From Stereum hirsutum FP-91666 SS1 (taxonomy: Eukaryota; Basidiomycota; Agaricomycetes; Russulales; Stereaceae): a DNA stretch of 64,000 bases. The notes beneath the pieces were generated by a model. The model worked only from the letters and a program-made list of their open reading frames with translations. It was not told the DNA's origin and made no database searches. The position numbers and the translations under genes were made by a program. The stretch lies in the NCBI RefSeq assembly GCF_000264905.1, contig NW_006763143.1:1556315-1620314 (forward strand), in the 5' to 3' direction. Each line of letters opens with the position of its first letter. Position 1 is the stretch's first letter. This document shows, in pieces, positions 61,175 to 64,000 of the stretch.

Positions 61175-63864
61175 GTTGTCGTCTGGATAGCTATTACTCG
61201 TCTACCTTTGGCTCGAATGCACCTCCTCTCCAGGGCCATCCACCCCAACACGTTTAGTTGTGTCAACAGTCCGAAAGGCACATTAGTTTGAAAAGGGTCA
61301 CGAGGCTAGCTGTCCTCGTACGTATCATCTTTCTTCCTGTTTAACCCCTTACGAGTCTTCCTTACTCCCGCGCGCCGACTATGCATTTCGCTAGATACAT
61401 TCCTACAACATTTCTCGCGACTTCCTCTGTCATACACTCCGCTCTCACCCGTGTCCCGCCAACTTTTTGCTTCCGATCGGAAGTCCTGGGTACTGGATTA
61501 GATAGGCCAGTTTTACATCTATTTGGTGTATCGTCTCTGCATCTGAAGAGTCCAAACTGACGAGCGATATCGGTATACGTTACAGTGACCCTGCATATGG
61601 ACGATGGGCCAGGATACGGAGTCACGACGCATGGATTATGGCCATACTTGTACGTTCTCCGTCTGTTTTTGTTAACTCGCTTTCGCTTGGAACCCCGTTT
61701 TTGTAACTGCCGCCTTCCCTTCGTTGTTTCGCACCACTATCGCTCATATTTATGTCTTTTCCCTCTTATCCCCCTCCCTCTCTCTCTCCACAACACCATC
61801 ATTATCCATAGATACGACCCCTGCGACCTCTGAATTTTCCCGAACAAAGAGCAGCGGACGGATCGCGTTGGGCGGGGATATTGGAGACGATGGCGAGTTT
61901 CAATAATGGGCGCATCATTCGAGTTGGTTGCCTGGGTCGAGGTTGAGGTGCGTGTTCTTTTTTCTGTTTTATTTCATGATTTGCGTCCGTATGTTTTGAG
62001 TTGTGTTTCTGGGTGCGGGGTGCTGGCGGGATTTCCTCTTTCGGCTCTCGGAGCGTCGGTGGAGGATATATGCCAGCAGTGGGAAGTGTGGACGGAGGGA
62101 GCGGGTTTGTGGCGAAAAGTAATGAGACGGAATTTGAGATGACAGACGGGACCCGTGTATGCGTTCGGAGATCTGACGACGCATGACATAAGGCCGATGT
62201 TGCCTTCGTGGACCGACGCGCTCGTTGTATGTGTTGCGTACGCGGTTGACGTTCACGCCCTTCTCACCCTCGGCCTCTTTCCTGTTCCTGTGCGACAGCT
62301 CTGCGTCATCATCCGACTAACCTCTTCCTCTCCACAGCTCCTGCACCTGCCCAGACCCCCCTTCACAAACACCTGGAGCGACCGCGATGCGCCTGTTCTC
62401 GAAGCCGAACACAACAAGCTGAATGCTGAGACTGGCCATCTCGTTTTTCAGAGAACGCCAGTTATGATTCTTTGTATAATAATGCGAGTATGGACGAGTG
62501 AGAGGTTTAGGAAGAGATTATTAGTCGGCTGTATACTTATAGGTGAGTTGTTGGTTCTAAGTTTTGAAGATACAATGTTGATGTGATTTGGGTGGTTCGC
62601 ACAGGTGCTCTGCGATTTAGTAGGTTGTTTCTGCGCTTATGTTCACGCGACTGGATATCTTCCAAGGTTCCGGCCAAGTGTTCAGTGCGTTTGGCATGTT
62701 CGTCTCCTTCACCTAACCTACTCTCTCGTCCTCACACGCCGACGCAACTACCCTCGCCACCCATTGCTTCGTCGTCCTCAAATGTCTCGTCAACAGCCTG
62801 GTGTCGGGTACTATACTCGTGTCGCGTAACTTCCTTTCCATCGTGTCCAAGTGCCGTTTCTTGCTTCCTGATACTGTTTGTTCTGCCTTTCCGCTTCGGG
62901 CCTCGAAGCTTGAAGTCTCTAACTATATTCCTTCCATTCTCCTTTCACTCCCCTCCGTCTCATTAGTTTTCTTACTATGTCACGTACTTAATCTGTGGGC
63001 ACTCATGTCTGTCTGACCATGTGAGGCCTTTACAATCAAGAAACTTGTGTACCGCAAGCGCTGTCACCTTCATCACGGGGTGAGCTGCTCCCCGTTTATC
63101 AGCCAGCTCACATCCTCATGTTTTCATGCCTTCCCTCTCCCCAATATCAAAACGACGAGAAGACGGTCGTTTCCTCGAGGCGAGTTTAGCTATGTACTTT
63201 GCGTTCTGAGAACGATCTTTAGAACAATTTCGATCGCTCGATATGCAGCATTTCCGGGGCGATGCGGCTTACTTTGCAGGCACGACTGCCACGCGGTTTA
63301 TATGGTGTAACTAGAAGGTAGTGGAGCATTCTCCGGAACATGACCCGAGCTGCATCGTTTCCAGCGATTCAGTTCTTTGTAGAACGAGTGGGCATATATT
63401 TATTATTGTTCCAGCCACTCTGGTCGCACTCGTCTACCCTGTACGTTCACTTGCACCGATCACTTAATCATACAGACGCCGGCTTACCCAATGGCGGCCC
63501 TCCTCACCAGTGACCTTTCACTGTACTGTACCGTTAAAGGGATCCTCGCGGGGATGTCGTTTCTGGAGGTGGAAGGTATACTACTATGAGATCTCCGATC
63601 TTCGTGCACAAGCACGAGCTCCACGGAGCGGCCCGCTGACAATGCGTTGCAGAGTGTGTCTCTTCTATCAAGGAGTGTGGGTTTATTGCGCAAGTCTCCA
63701 CACATTCCTGCAACATGCCCATACCATGCACGCACCACGCCTACATGATTAGAGGTGTCCCATTTAAAGGTGCATCTACCTATCTCCCCTCCTTTTCACT
63801 CGCCCTCTCTTACACCCATATATCCCTCTTCTAGACTTCTATTTCACAATTTTTCGCGTTTTAG

Positions 63865-63961
63865 ATGCCGGGTGCTCGGACAGAGACTATTATAACGCCT
63901 CTCCAGGCCAACGCCAACTTTCGATCACTTGTCCAGCACGCCGTAGCCAGGCAGAATAAGC
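63865..63961 (+). CDS. 5' exon of a gene running out of the window
   Basis: A strong fungal-style start is present: TATA-like CATATATCC at about 63817, a CT-rich leader, then ATG at 63865. The exon encodes MPGARTETIITPLQANANFR followed by SLVQHAVARQNK and ends at a GTGCGT donor at about 63961. The remainder lies beyond the window, so neither family nor function can be given. Confidence 0.5.
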
Positions 63962-64000
63962 GTGCGTGCCTCCAACTAGTGTGGAAAGTTGCACGTCACT

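Larger units (their letters stand above)
57717..63864. other. Long region without a securely supported gene
   Basis: Frames of 60-205 codons occur throughout without recognisable domains, consistent splicing or good starts. A basic, Lys/Arg-rich minus-strand frame lies at 59662-59952. Hydrophobic stretches at 62440-62580 and 62790-63010 on the plus strand could be decayed membrane-protein exons, but this is not supported further. Local repeats are listed separately. Confidence 0.3.

Noticed and set aside
61585..61650. HGLWP motif resembling the active site of T2 ribonucleases
   Set aside because: The context (GPGYGVTTHGLWPYL) lacks the rest of the T2 signature, and no second active-site motif or Cys pattern is found downstream.
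61900..63010. Possible multi-pass membrane receptor-like protein
   Set aside because: Hydrophobic stretches exist, but frames are short, stops are frequent and no family pattern could be confirmed.

Overview
The window looks like a gene-poor, decaying stretch of a mushroom-forming basidiomycete (Agaricomycete) nuclear genome. The evidence is many short introns of about 50-70 nt with GT...CTAAC/CTAAT...AG signals, F-box/LRR-type genes, a fungal-type kinase (FunK1) relic, a BCS1-like AAA ATPase with many small exons, and an Agaricomycete-style LINE and DNA-transposon remnant. No rRNA, tRNA or CRISPR array was recognised. All family assignments rest on reading translations by eye; no database was searched.

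Layout. 1-6.1 kb: an inverted duplication, an intact F-box gene (minus strand, 1058-3118), a perfect-TIR MITE with TA target duplication (4282-4708) and weak minus-strand genes. 7.5-10.3 kb: a multi-exon plus-strand gene containing at least four tandemly duplicated exon+intron units. 11.2-12.4 kb: a broken F-box/LRR gene whose middle block is inverted. 14.9-19.4 kb: a decayed CHD/Mit1-like SNF2 remodeller whose zinc-knuckle tail lies on the opposite strand. 19.5-24 kb: a dsRNA-binding-like half domain and an SLX4-like zinc-finger protein. 24.5-30.9 kb: a dead LINE (minus), abutting at 31-32 kb the C-terminal remnant of a large DNA-transposon protein. 37-43 kb: an AT-hook protein gene, FunK1 and DUF917 fragments, and small hypothetical genes. 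44-45.2 kb: a pyruvate decarboxylase pseudogene. 45.5-45.9 kb: a 392-bp hAT-type MITE with 8-bp target duplication and iterated internal motifs. 50.2-51.4 kb: a decayed TPR-repeat gene. 53-55.9 kb: an apparently intact BCS1-like AAA ATPase. 57.1-57.7 kb: an aldehyde dehydrogenase pseudogene. 63.9 kb to the end: the 5' exon of a gene that leaves the window.

Interpretation. The genes do not form a pathway cluster. Most recognisable families (CHD remodeller, PDC, ALDH, FunK1, DUF917, TPR, one F-box, LINE, transposon) are present as relics with frameshifts, tryptophan-to-stop changes, deletions and inversions. The genes that look alive are the 5' F-box gene, the tandem-exon gene, possibly the AT-hook gene, and the BCS1-like gene. 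The most distinctive signals are the two gene-internal inversions, the tandem exon array and the two well-delimited MITEs.
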